Positions 1 through 7,665 of a stretch of DNA of 64,000 nucleotides are shown here, one piece after another. Under the pieces are notes generated by a model. That model saw only the letters and a program-made list of their open reading frames with translations, ran no database searches and was not told the origin of the DNA. The position numbers were made by a program, and so were the translations under genes. The stretch's first letter is position 1. Every line of letters begins with the position of its first letter. Source of the DNA: Streptomyces iconiensis (GTDB lineage: Bacteria > Actinomycetota > Actinomycetes > Streptomycetales > Streptomycetaceae); NCBI RefSeq assembly GCF_028657195.3, contig NZ_JANCPR020000013.1:1-64000 (forward strand), written 5' to 3'.

Positions 1-4
1 CTCT

Positions 5-46
5 GGGGGTGGGGGCTTTTAGGGGTGGGGGTGGTGGGGTTAGGGG
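5..46 (+). other. G-tract cluster upstream of helicase gene
   Basis: Runs of four or five G at 5-9, 11-15, 22-25, 27-31, 36-39 and 43-46 lie on the coding strand just before the helicase start. Loops are one to six bases. The pattern fits potential G-quadruplex DNA or RNA. No function is shown by the sequence; it may simply be low-complexity leader. Confidence 0.5.
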
Positions 47-69
47 CACAGGTAGGCTGACGCGTTGCG

Positions 70-1893
70 TTGACCCCGACTGGTCCGGAGACCGTGACTA
101 CTACTCCCACAACCCCCAGCAACAACACCCACCTGTCACCCGCCTTCCCGGGCCGTGCCCCCTGGGGTACGGCCAACAAGCTGCGTGCTTGGCAGCAGGC
201 GGCGATGGACGCGTATCTGGAGAGGCAGCCGAGAGACTTTCTTGCGGTGGCGACGCCGGGTGCTGGTAAGACGACGTTCGCGCTGACGCTGGCTTCCTGG
301 CTGCTGCACCACCATGTCGTGCAGCAGGTGACGGTCGTGGCGCCTACGGAGCACCTGAAGAAGCAGTGGGCCGAGGCGGCTGCGCGGGTGGGGATCAAGC
401 TGGATCCGGAGTACAGCGCGGGTCCGCTCAGCAAGGAGTACCACGGGATCGCGGTCACGTACGCGGGTGTGGGCGTACGGCCGATGCTGCACCGGAACCG
501 TGTCGAGCAGCGCAAGACGCTGGTGATCCTGGACGAGATCCATCACGCGGGAGACAGCCGGTCGTGGGGCGAGGCTTGTCAGGAGGCGTTCGAGCCTGCC
601 ACCAAGCGGCTGGCGCTGACGGGGACGCCGTTCCGGTCGGATACGAATCCGATTCCGTTCGTGGAGTACGCGGAGGACTCGGAGGGGGTTCGCCGGTCGG
701 TCGCGGACTATACGTACGGGTATGGGGACGCGCTCGCCAACGGCGTGGTGCGGCCCGTCATATTCCTCTCGTACAGCGGCAACATGCGCTGGCGTACCAA
801 GGCGGGGGACGAGATCGAGGCACGGCTCGGGGAGCCGATGACCAAGGACGCGATCTCTCAGGCGTGGCGTACGGCGCTGGACCCGCGGGGGGAGTGGATG
901 CCCGCGGTGCTGCGGGCCGCCGACCGGCGGCTGGTGGAGGTGCGCAAAGCCGTTCCGGATGCGGGTGGGCTGGTTATCGCGGCCGACCAGGACTCGGCGC
1001 GTGCGTACGCGAAGCTGCTGCGGGAGATCACGGGCGCGAAGCCGACGGTGGTGTTGTCGGACGACACGGGGGCCTCGCAGCGGATCGACGACTTCCGGCA
1101 TTCCGAGGACCGGTGGATGGTCGCCGTCCGCATGGTGTCGGAGGGCGTGGACGTGCCGCGGCTCGCGGTGGGCGTGTACGCGACGACGGTCTCGACGCCC
1201 CTGTTCTTCGCGCAGGCCGTGGGGCGCTTCGTGCGGTCGCGGCGGCGGGGCGAGACGGCTTCCGTCTTCGTGCCGACGATTCCGACGCTGCTGACCTTCG
1301 CCAACGAGATGGAGGTCGAGCGCGACCACGTGCTCGACAAGCCCAGGAAGGGCGACGACGAGGACCCGTACGCGGAGGAGGCGGACCTGCTCAAGGAGGC
1401 TGAGCAGGAGCAGGATGAGGACACGGGTGACCAGGAACAACTTCCGTTCGAGGCGCTGGAGTCGGACGCTGTCTTCGACCGGGTGATGTACGACGGCGCC
1501 GAGTTCGGGATGCAGGCGCACCCGGGCAGCGAGGAGGAGCAGGACTATCTGGGCATTCCGGGCCTGTTGGAGCCGGACCAGGTGCAGATGCTGCTCCAGA
1601 AGCGGCAGGCCCGGCAGATCTCGCACAGCAGGAAGAAGCCGGACGAGGAGGCCGACCTGCTGGAGGTTCCCGCAGACCGGCGTCCCGTGGTCACGCACAA
1701 GGAGCTGCTGGCCAAGCGCAAGGAGCTGAACACGCTCGTGAGCGCCTACACCCACCAGAGCGGCAAGCCGCACGGTGTGATCCACAACGAGCTGCGCCGG
1801 GCGTGCGGTGGCCCGCCGAGTGCGGAGGCCACGGCCGGCCAGATCGAGGCACGTATCGCCAAGGTGCGCGAGTGGGCGACCCGGATGCACTGA
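70..1893 (+). CDS. DEAD/DEAH-box SF2 helicase
   Basis: A 607-residue superfamily 2 helicase or ATP-dependent DNA translocase. A Q-like segment around residues 37-50 precedes Walker A ATPGAGKT (61-68), motif Ia APTEHLKKQW (91-100), Walker B DEIH (155-158), motif III TGT (184-186), motif V (about 353-365) and the arginine-finger motif VI QAVGRFVRSRR (382-392). The C-terminal third is acidic and matches no domain I recognise. TTG at 70 is the longest start; GTG at 94, with a nearby GGAG, is an alternative and both keep all motifs. It resembles the conserved Streptomyces helicases of unknown substrate, so a role in DNA repair or phage defence would be speculation. Confidence 0.93.
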   Translation: MTPTGPETVTTTPTTPSNNTHLSPAFPGRAPWGTANKLRAWQQAAMDAYLERQPRDFLAVATPGAGKTTFALTLASWLLHHHVVQQVTVVAPTEHLKKQWAEAAARVGIKLDPEYSAGPLSKEYHGIAVTYAGVGVRPMLHRNRVEQRKTLVILDEIHHAGDSRSWGEACQEAFEPATKRLALTGTPFRSDTNPIPFVEYAEDSEGVRRSVADYTYGYGDALANGVVRPVIFLSYSGNMRWRTKAGDEIEARLGEPMTKDAISQAWRTALDPRGEWMPAVLRAADRRLVEVRKAVPDAGGLVIAADQDSARAYAKLLREITGAKPTVVLSDDTGASQRIDDFRHSEDRWMVAVRMVSEGVDVPRLAVGVYATTVSTPLFFAQAVGRFVRSRRRGETASVFVPTIPTLLTFANEMEVERDHVLDKPRKGDDEDPYAEEADLLKEAEQEQDEDTGDQEQLPFEALESDAVFDRVMYDGAEFGMQAHPGSEEEQDYLGIPGLLEPDQVQMLLQKRQARQISHSRKKPDEEADLLEVPADRRPVVTHKELLAKRKELNTLVSAYTHQSGKPHGVIHNELRRACGGPPSAEATAGQIEARIAKVREWATRMH

Positions 1894-2116
1894 CGGGCTC
1901 CAGACCACTGGCCGACCTGCGGCTTCCTTCGCAGCGGAACGTGTCACTCCGACCTGTTTCGTGGGGACGTATGCGTCGAGAACGGGCGAGCGGAGACCGG
2001 ATTCTGGACAAGCTCTTCCGGTCAGCGGTGCCGCTCGCTAGGTTTCCCGTCACACACGCCCCGTGGCGCAGTTGCCGCGCGCGGCAGCCGTCCGTCACCC
2101 GAGGGAGGGGGGCGTC

Positions 2117-2764
2117 GTGACCGCGGAAACCTCTCAGACGCTCGACCGGGGCCTTCGTGTCCTGAAATTACTGGCCGACACCGACCACGGTCTGACCGTC
2201 ACGGAGCTGTCCAACAAGCTCGGTGTCAACCGCACCGTCGTCTACCGGCTGCTCGCCACGCTGGAGCAGCACGCGCTCGTACGCCGCGATCTGGGCGGCC
2301 GGGCACGGGTGGGTCTGGGCGTGCTGCGGCTGGGCCGGCAGGTGCACCCGCTCGTACGGGAGGCCGCGCTGCCCGCGCTGCGCTCGCTCGCCGAAGAGGT
2401 GGGTGCCACGGCGCACCTCACCCTCGTCGACGGGACCGAGGCGCTGGCCGTCGCCGTGGTCGAACCCAGCTGGACCGACTACCACGTCGCCTACCGCACC
2501 GGCTTCCGGCATCCGCTGGACCGGGGTGCGGCGGGCCGCGCGATCCTGGTCGGGCGCGGAGGCGCCGAGGGGGAGGAAGAGCCCGGCTTCGTGCTGACCC
2601 ACGGCGAGTTGGAGGCGGGCGCCAGCGGCGCGGCGGCGCCCGTGATGGGGGTGGGCGGCATAGAGGGCAGCGTCGGCGTGGTCATGCTCGCCGACTCCGT
2701 GCCCGAACAGGTCGGCGAACGCGTGGTGCGGGCCGCACGGGATGTGGCCGAAGCGTTGCGGTGA
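2117..2764 (+). CDS. IclR-family regulator containing a TTA codon
   Basis: A 215-residue IclR-type transcription factor. The N-terminal winged helix-turn-helix (about residues 10-60, with TVTELSNKLGVNRTVVYRLL) is followed by an effector-binding domain that is shorter than usual (IclR proteins are about 250 residues). GTG at 2117 is chosen because GGAGGGG at 2105-2110 lies just before it; the upstream ATG at 2063 lacks such a site. Codon 18 (2168-2170) is TTA, the codon read by the bldA tRNA, so translation may be limited to differentiating or older cultures. The target genes are unknown; the next gene on the strand is the S16 protein. Confidence 0.88.
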   Translation: MTAETSQTLDRGLRVLKLLADTDHGLTVTELSNKLGVNRTVVYRLLATLEQHALVRRDLGGRARVGLGVLRLGRQVHPLVREAALPALRSLAEEVGATAHLTLVDGTEALAVAVVEPSWTDYHVAYRTGFRHPLDRGAAGRAILVGRGGAEGEEEPGFVLTHGELEAGASGAAAPVMGVGGIEGSVGVVMLADSVPEQVGERVVRAARDVAEALR

Positions 2765-2840
2765 GCGGCGCGTCCACTGGCACGTGTTCCCCTCCCGGTG
2801 GGATTCGTCCCGTCGGGAGGGCAGTGGATAGATTGCCGGT

Positions 2841-3647
2841 GTGTCCGACTCCTCTCGCCCGCGCCTGTCCCCGCGCCGCCGCACCCTCGCGTACTGCGCC
2901 GCGCCCGTCGTTCTGCTGTTCCTGCTGGTGCTGCTCGCGCCGCTGCCGTACTCGGTCGCACAGCCGGGCGAGACGGCGAACGTGCTGGGGAAGAAGGGCG
3001 GCAAGCCCGTCATCTCCGTCGAGGGCGCCAAGCCGCAGGGCAAGGACGACGGCAGTCTGCTCTCGGTGACCATCGCCGCGACCCAGCCCGACGCGTCGGT
3101 CGGGGTCGGGGACGTGGTGCGCTCCTGGTTCGCCGACGACCGTGCCGTGATGCCACGCGAGGCCGTCTATCCGGGTGGCGGCGACACCAAGGACGCCCGC
3201 AGGCGCATCGCGGACGAGATGAAGGAGTCGCAGGACACGGCCGTCAAGGCGGCGCTGCGCCAGCTCCACAAGTCGCCCGGCGACGTGGACATCACCCTGC
3301 GCCTGGGCGATGTGGGCGGGCCCAGCGCGGGGCTGTTCTTCTCCCTCGGCATCATCGACAAGCTGGACGGCGACGGCCACGGCGGCGGGCTCACGGGCGG
3401 CCGTACGATCGCCGGAACGGGCACGATCGACGGCAAGGGGAAGGTCGGCCCCGTCGGCGGCGTCCCCCTCAAGACCCAGGCGGCCCACCGCGACGGCGCC
3501 CGCGTCTTCCTCGTCCCCAAGGAACAGTGCGCCGAGGCCAACGCCCAACGCCCCAAGGGCCTCCAGCTCGTCCCTGTCACCACCCTCAACTCCGCCCTGG
3601 AAGCCCTCAAACAGATCCGCGAGGGCGGCGACGTCCCCATCTGTTGA
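2841..3647 (+). CDS. Membrane-anchored Lon-type (S16) protease-like protein
   Basis: A 268-residue protein with a basic N-terminus, one membrane segment (about residues 18-40) and an extracytoplasmic S16 Lon-type domain. The motif GGPSAGLFFSLG carries the expected catalytic Ser, and GGVPLKTQAAHRDGA carries the Lys of the Ser-Lys dyad. It looks like the YlbL family, but the stretch between the membrane anchor and the protease region is too short for a normal PDZ domain and I see no PDZ motif. GTG at 2841 is the start; the Shine-Dalgarno is weak. Likely a cell-surface regulatory protease or a degenerate relative; the substrate is unknown. Confidence 0.85.
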   Translation: MSDSSRPRLSPRRRTLAYCAAPVVLLFLLVLLAPLPYSVAQPGETANVLGKKGGKPVISVEGAKPQGKDDGSLLSVTIAATQPDASVGVGDVVRSWFADDRAVMPREAVYPGGGDTKDARRRIADEMKESQDTAVKAALRQLHKSPGDVDITLRLGDVGGPSAGLFFSLGIIDKLDGDGHGGGLTGGRTIAGTGTIDGKGKVGPVGGVPLKTQAAHRDGARVFLVPKEQCAEANAQRPKGLQLVPVTTLNSALEALKQIREGGDVPIC

Positions 3648-3718
3648 GAGCGACCAGCGACAATGTGCCCGCAGCCCGCAGCGTACGGACAGGGGCACCC
3701 CCTCATCGGCGCGCGTGG

Positions 3719-4189
3719 TCACCCCTCGCGGGACGCCTGCCGTACCAGGGGAACGATCCGCAGGGGGACCGGATTCTCCATGACGATCGCCGTCGAAGCC
3801 CGAACGATCCCCGCGAACCCCACCACCAGGTCGATCACCCGCTGCAGGTCCGCGTTCGAGCGGGCGACCAGGCGGCAGAGCATGTCCCCGCTGCCGGTCG
3901 TCGTATGCAGCTCCAGCACCTCGGGAACGGTCGCCAAGTGGGCCCGTACATCGGCGCCCTGGCCCTGCTTGATCTCCAGTGTCGCGAAGGCCGTCACCGG
4001 GTAGCCGATCGCGGCCGGGTCGACCTCGGGGCCGAAGCCGCGTATGACGCCGTTGGACTTGAGCCGGTCCAGCCGTGCCTGTGCCGTACCGCGTGCGACG
4101 CCCAGCCGTCTGGATGCCTCAAGGACGCCTATCCGCGGTTCGTGGGCGAGCAGTTCGAGCAGTCGTCCATCGAGTCCGTCGATGCCCAT
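3719..4189 (-). CDS. Lrp/AsnC-family transcriptional regulator
   Basis: A 156-residue Lrp/AsnC regulator. An N-terminal helix-turn-helix (about 5-60, with ASRRLGVARGTAQARLDRL) is followed by an RAM ligand-binding domain (about 70-150). The ATG at 4189 is preceded on its strand by GAGAGG. It is transcribed away from hppD across a 149-bp gap that contains an AATAG/CTATT inverted repeat, so it is likely to autoregulate and to control hppD in response to an amino acid, plausibly tyrosine or phenylalanine. That regulatory link is inferred from position only. Confidence 0.92.
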   Translation of the reverse strand: MGIDGLDGRLLELLAHEPRIGVLEASRRLGVARGTAQARLDRLKSNGVIRGFGPEVDPAAIGYPVTAFATLEIKQGQGADVRAHLATVPEVLELHTTTGSGDMLCRLVARSNADLQRVIDLVVGFAGIVRASTAIVMENPVPLRIVPLVRQASREG

Positions 4190-4290
4190 GGCTTGCCTCT
4201 CGGTCGTCCGTGTGAGTCGCCGTGCAACGGTGAGCAGCTTGTGCAGATCGCCCGGTGGTTCCCGGCTCCCACTGCGCAGACTGCCTAGTG

Positions 4291-4305
4291 AATAGGCGAA
4301 CTATT
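4291..4305. promoter_or_regulatory. Inverted repeat between lrp-type gene and hppD
   Basis: AATAG-GCGAA-CTATT is a perfect 5-bp inverted repeat with a 5-bp centre, flanked more loosely by TGC and GCA. It sits 34 bp before the hppD start in the divergent intergenic region and is more AT-rich than its surroundings, as Lrp/AsnC operators usually are. Candidate operator. Confidence 0.5.
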
Positions 4306-4338
4306 GCGCACCTTGTGGTTCAGCGGGAGCCTTCCGGC

Positions 4339-5487
4339 ATGACTGAGACAACCCACGCGGCGACCCCGCAGACCGCACGGCAGGCCGGTCCCTTCCCGGT
4401 CAAGGGGATGGACGCGGTCGTCTTCGCCGTCGGCAACGCCAAGCAGGCAGCGCACTACTACTCCACGGCGTTCGGCATGAAGGTCGTGGCCTATACAGGG
4501 CCCGAGAACGGCAGCCGGGAGACGGCCAGTTATGTCCTCGAATCGGGCTCGGCCCGGTTCGTCTTCACCTCCGTCATCAAGCCCGCAACCGACTGGGCCC
4601 GCTTCCTCGCCGACCATGTGGCCGAGCACGGCGACGGCGTCGTCGACCTGGCCATCGAGGTCCCCGACGCGCGCGCGGCCTACGCGTACGCCGTCGAGCA
4701 CGGCGCCCATGGCCTGGACGAGCCGTACGAACTCAAGGACGAGCACGGCACCGTGGTGCTCGCCGCGATAGCCACGTACGGCAAGACCCGCCACACCCTT
4801 GTGGAGCGCGGCGGGTACGAGGGCGTCTACCTCCCCGGCTTCGGCGCGGCCCAGCCCATGGTGGCGCCCCCGGAGCGCCGGGTGTTCCAGGCGATCGACC
4901 ACTGTGTCGGCAACGTCGAACTCGGCAAGATGAACGAGTGGGTGGCCTTCTACAACGAGGTCATGGGCTTCACCAACATGAAGGAGTTCGTCGGCGACGA
5001 CATCGCCACCGAGTACTCCGCGCTGATGTCGAAGGTCGTCTCCGACGGCACCCGCAAGGTGAAGTTCCCCATCAACGAGCCCGCCATCGCCAAGAAGAAG
5101 TCCCAGATCGACGAGTACCTGGAGTTCTACGGCGGCCCCGGCGTCCAGCACATCGCGCTGGCGACCAACGACATCGTCGCCTCCGTACGCGCCATGCGCG
5201 CCGCCGGTGTGCAGTTCCTCGATGTGCCCGACTCCTACTACGAGACCCTCGGCGAGTGGGTGGGCGACACCCGCGTGCCCCTCGACGAACTCCGCGAACT
5301 GAAGATCCTCGCCGACCGTGACGAGGACGGCTATCTGCTGCAGATCTTCACCAAGCCCGTTCAGGACCGGCCGACGGTCTTCTTCGAGATGATCGAACGC
5401 CACGGGTCCCTCGGCTTCGGCAAGGGCAACTTCAAGGCGCTCTTCGAGGCGATCGAGCGGGAGCAGGACCGCAGGGGCAACCTCTGA
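4339..5487 (+). CDS. hppD: 4-hydroxyphenylpyruvate dioxygenase
   Basis: A 382-residue iron(II) dioxygenase that converts 4-hydroxyphenylpyruvate to homogentisate in tyrosine catabolism, in the cytoplasm. Two vicinal-oxygen-chelate halves are visible; the metal ligands are His188 (AIDHCVGN), His271 (VQHIALATND) and Glu350 (FFEMIERHG), matching the S. avermitilis enzyme (187, 270, 349 as I recall) within one position. ATG at 4339 follows GGGAG at 4324-4328 and gives the usual family length; an upstream in-frame GTG would add about 28 unlikely residues. Divergent from the Lrp-type gene, its probable regulator. Confidence 0.97.
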   Translation: MTETTHAATPQTARQAGPFPVKGMDAVVFAVGNAKQAAHYYSTAFGMKVVAYTGPENGSRETASYVLESGSARFVFTSVIKPATDWARFLADHVAEHGDGVVDLAIEVPDARAAYAYAVEHGAHGLDEPYELKDEHGTVVLAAIATYGKTRHTLVERGGYEGVYLPGFGAAQPMVAPPERRVFQAIDHCVGNVELGKMNEWVAFYNEVMGFTNMKEFVGDDIATEYSALMSKVVSDGTRKVKFPINEPAIAKKKSQIDEYLEFYGGPGVQHIALATNDIVASVRAMRAAGVQFLDVPDSYYETLGEWVGDTRVPLDELRELKILADRDEDGYLLQIFTKPVQDRPTVFFEMIERHGSLGFGKGNFKALFEAIEREQDRRGNL

Positions 5488-5497
5488 CGGACCCTCG

Positions 5498-5558
5498 CGC
5501 GGGGCAGGGCTCCTTCCCGGGCGGCGCGGATCACTCCGACCGCTTCCCCTGCCCCGCG
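5498..5558. terminator. Hairpin after hppD
   Basis: CGCGGGGCAGGG (5498-5509) pairs with CCCTGCCCCGCG (5547-5558) across a 37-base loop. It lies 10 bases after the hppD stop and 21 bases before the next start, so it could end hppD transcription or act in the leader of the next gene. There is no T-run. Confidence 0.5.
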
Positions 5559-5579
5559 GCGGGCTGCGAGGCTACGTAC

Positions 5580-6947
5580 ATGAGCGAGCTGATCGAACGC
5601 CTGCGGGAAGAACTCCCGGCGGACGCGGTACTGACGGACCCCGACATCCTGGGTACCTACGCGCACGACATGGCCAGCTTCTGCGCCGCCGGCGCCCCGG
5701 CCGCCGTCGTTCTGCCCCGTACGGTCGAACAGGTCCAGCACGTCATGCGCACCGCGCAGGCGCAGCACGTCCCCGTCGTCCCGCAGGGCGCCCGTACGGG
5801 GCTCTCGGGTGCGGCGAACGCGACGGACGGCTGTGTGCTGCTCTCGCTCGTCAGGATGGACCGCATCCTGGAGATCAACCCGGTCGACCGCATCGCCGTC
5901 GTCGAACCGGGCGTCGTGAACGCCACGCTCTCCCGCGCCGTCAACGAGCACGGCCTCTTCTATCCGCCGGACCCCTCCAGCTGGGAGGAGTGCACCATCG
6001 GCGGCAACATCGGTACCGCTTCCGGCGGTCTGTGCTGTGTGAAGTACGGGGTCACCGCCGAGTACGTGCTCGGACTCGATGTCGTCCTCGCCGACGGCCG
6101 CCTGCTGTCCACGGGCCGCCGTACGGCCAAGGGCGTCGCCGGGTACGACCTCACCCGGCTCTTCGTCGGCCCCGAGGGCAGCCTCGGCATCGTGGTGCGC
6201 GCCACGCTCGCGCTCAAGGCCGAACCGCCCCAACAGCTCGCGCTGGCGGCCGAGTTCCCCTCGGCCGAGGCCGCCTGCGACGCCGTGTGCCGCATCATGG
6301 AGGCGGGCCACACGCCCTCGCTGCTGGAGCTGATGGACCGTACGACGCTGCGCGCCGTCAACGCCATGACCAAGATGGGCCTCCCCGAGACCACGGAGGC
6401 CCTGCTGCTCGCCGCGTTCGACACTCCCGATCCGGCGCCCCAGCTCGAAGCCGTCGGCGCGCTGTGCGAGGCGGCGGGCGCGAGCGAGGTCGTACCCGCC
6501 GATACGCACGCCGAGTCCGAACTCCTGCTCCAGGCCAGGCGCTCCGCGCTCGTCGCGCTCGAACAGGTCAAGGGCACCACGATGATCGACGACGTGTGCG
6601 TGCCGCGCAGCCGGCTCTCCGCGATGCTGCGCGGCACCGCCGAGATCGCCGCCAAGTACGACCTGACCATCGGCGTCTGCGCGCACGCGGGGGACGGCAA
6701 CACACATCCGACGGTCTGTTTCGACGCCGGCGACGAGGACGAGTCCCGCAGGGCCCGGCTCTCCTTCGACGAGATCATGTCCCTCGGCCTCCGCCTCGGC
6801 GGCACGATCACCGGCGAACACGGCGTCGGCGTCCTGAAGAAGACCTGGCTCGCGGAGGAACTGGGCCCCGTTTCGCTGGAGCTGCACCGCGCCATCAAGG
6901 CCGCCTTCGACCCCACGGGCATCCTCAACCCCGGCAAGCTGTTCTGA
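5580..6947 (+). CDS. FAD-binding oxidase, GlcD / D-lactate dehydrogenase type
   Basis: A 455-residue flavoprotein of the FAD-linked oxidase (PCMH/VAO) family. The FAD-binding half holds the signature VVPQGARTGLSGAAN and GGNIGTASGG (about residues 60-150). The C-terminal half is the FAD-oxidase C domain with the conserved histidines of VCAHAGDGNTHP and GEHGVGVLKK. Such enzymes oxidise 2-hydroxyacids such as glycolate or D-lactate to keto acids; substrate cannot be set from sequence alone. No GlcE/GlcF partners are next to it. Located downstream of hppD, but separated by a hairpin. Confidence 0.92.
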   Translation: MSELIERLREELPADAVLTDPDILGTYAHDMASFCAAGAPAAVVLPRTVEQVQHVMRTAQAQHVPVVPQGARTGLSGAANATDGCVLLSLVRMDRILEINPVDRIAVVEPGVVNATLSRAVNEHGLFYPPDPSSWEECTIGGNIGTASGGLCCVKYGVTAEYVLGLDVVLADGRLLSTGRRTAKGVAGYDLTRLFVGPEGSLGIVVRATLALKAEPPQQLALAAEFPSAEAACDAVCRIMEAGHTPSLLELMDRTTLRAVNAMTKMGLPETTEALLLAAFDTPDPAPQLEAVGALCEAAGASEVVPADTHAESELLLQARRSALVALEQVKGTTMIDDVCVPRSRLSAMLRGTAEIAAKYDLTIGVCAHAGDGNTHPTVCFDAGDEDESRRARLSFDEIMSLGLRLGGTITGEHGVGVLKKTWLAEELGPVSLELHRAIKAAFDPTGILNPGKLF

Positions 6948-6979
6948 CCCCTGACCCCTGATCCCTGATCCCTGACCCC
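6945..6979 (+). repeat. Five 7-bp repeats carrying stop codons in three frames
   Basis: The stop codon of the oxidase gene begins a tandem array: TGACCCC, TGACCCC, TGATCCC, TGATCCC, TGACCCC. Because the unit is 7 bp, the TGA of successive copies falls in each of the three forward frames, giving a fail-safe translation stop. Confidence 0.9.
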
Positions 6980-7038
6980 TGGCCGACCTGGGCGATCCGT
7001 CCGCGGCGACGGGACGGGGTGGCGGGGGTGGCGCGGGC

Positions 7039-7569
7039 TCAGGCGTCGGTTTCGAGCCGCTCCAGCAGCCGGTGTGGCCGCATGAGAGCGCGGCTCACGG
7101 GGTCCTGGCGTGCGCCCGAGCCGGGGGCGGGGTGGATCTCGATGTCGGCGGGCGGCACGGCGGCGACCTCGCACGACGGGCACCCGCCGTCGGGCGCGAG
7201 CCGTTCACCGCACGCGGCGTGTGCGTAGTACCGCCGCACCGCCGTGGCCCCCGAGGCGTGCACCTGCCCCCACATGAGCAGCGCGAACAGCGCCGGCCAC
7301 AGTGCGCGGCCCTTGTCCGTCAGTACGTACTCGTCACGCGGCGGCGAGACCTCGTAGCGCTGCCTGGCCAGCACACCGGAGTCCGTCAGCGTCCGCAGCC
7401 GGGTGGAGAGCACGGCGCGCGGGATGTCGAGGTGCGCGAGGAAGTCGCTGTAGCGCCGTACGCCGTAGAAGGCGTCCCGGATCACCAGCATCGTCCACCG
7501 CTCGCCGACCAGTTCCAGCGTGCGTGCGAGCGAGCAGTCCTGCATCGAGTAGCCCTGCTTCAGCGCCAT
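7039..7569 (-). CDS. HxlR-family regulator
   Basis: A 176-residue winged-helix regulator of the HxlR group. The domain runs from QDCSLARTLELVGERWTMLVIRDA (about residues 10-35) to LTDKGRALWPAL; Cys in QDCS is the position used for redox sensing in several relatives. A C-terminal extension has a Cys-x7-Cys-x2-Cys cluster (CGERLAPDGGCPSC) that may bind metal. The start at 7569 is preferred over the in-frame ATG at 7602, because the latter lies inside the operator-like repeat. Divergent from the MFS efflux gene, which it probably represses. Confidence 0.9.
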   Translation of the reverse strand: MALKQGYSMQDCSLARTLELVGERWTMLVIRDAFYGVRRYSDFLAHLDIPRAVLSTRLRTLTDSGVLARQRYEVSPPRDEYVLTDKGRALWPALFALLMWGQVHASGATAVRRYYAHAACGERLAPDGGCPSCEVAAVPPADIEIHPAPGSGARQDPVSRALMRPHRLLERLETDA

Positions 7570-7591
7570 GCGCCCACCGTACCAAAGTGAT

Positions 7592-7652
7592 GGTTCGTTC
7601 ATTGAACTGACTGTGCTAGCGTCCCGCCAGTCTTCAGTTCATTCAACGAACC
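7592..7652. promoter_or_regulatory. Paired 19-bp inverted operator between HxlR gene and MFS gene
   Basis: GGTTCGTTCATTGAACTGA at 7592-7610 is mirrored by TCAGTTCATTCAACGAACC at 7634-7652, separated by 23 bp. The two differ only in the central bases. Each half also contains a GTTC/GAAC dyad. The pair covers the promoter space of both divergent genes, with possible minus-35 TTCGTT (7594-7599) and minus-10 TAGCGT (7617-7622) elements toward the MFS gene. Strong candidate binding sites for the HxlR protein. Confidence 0.75.
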
Positions 7653-7665
7653 TAGGAGTTCCGCA

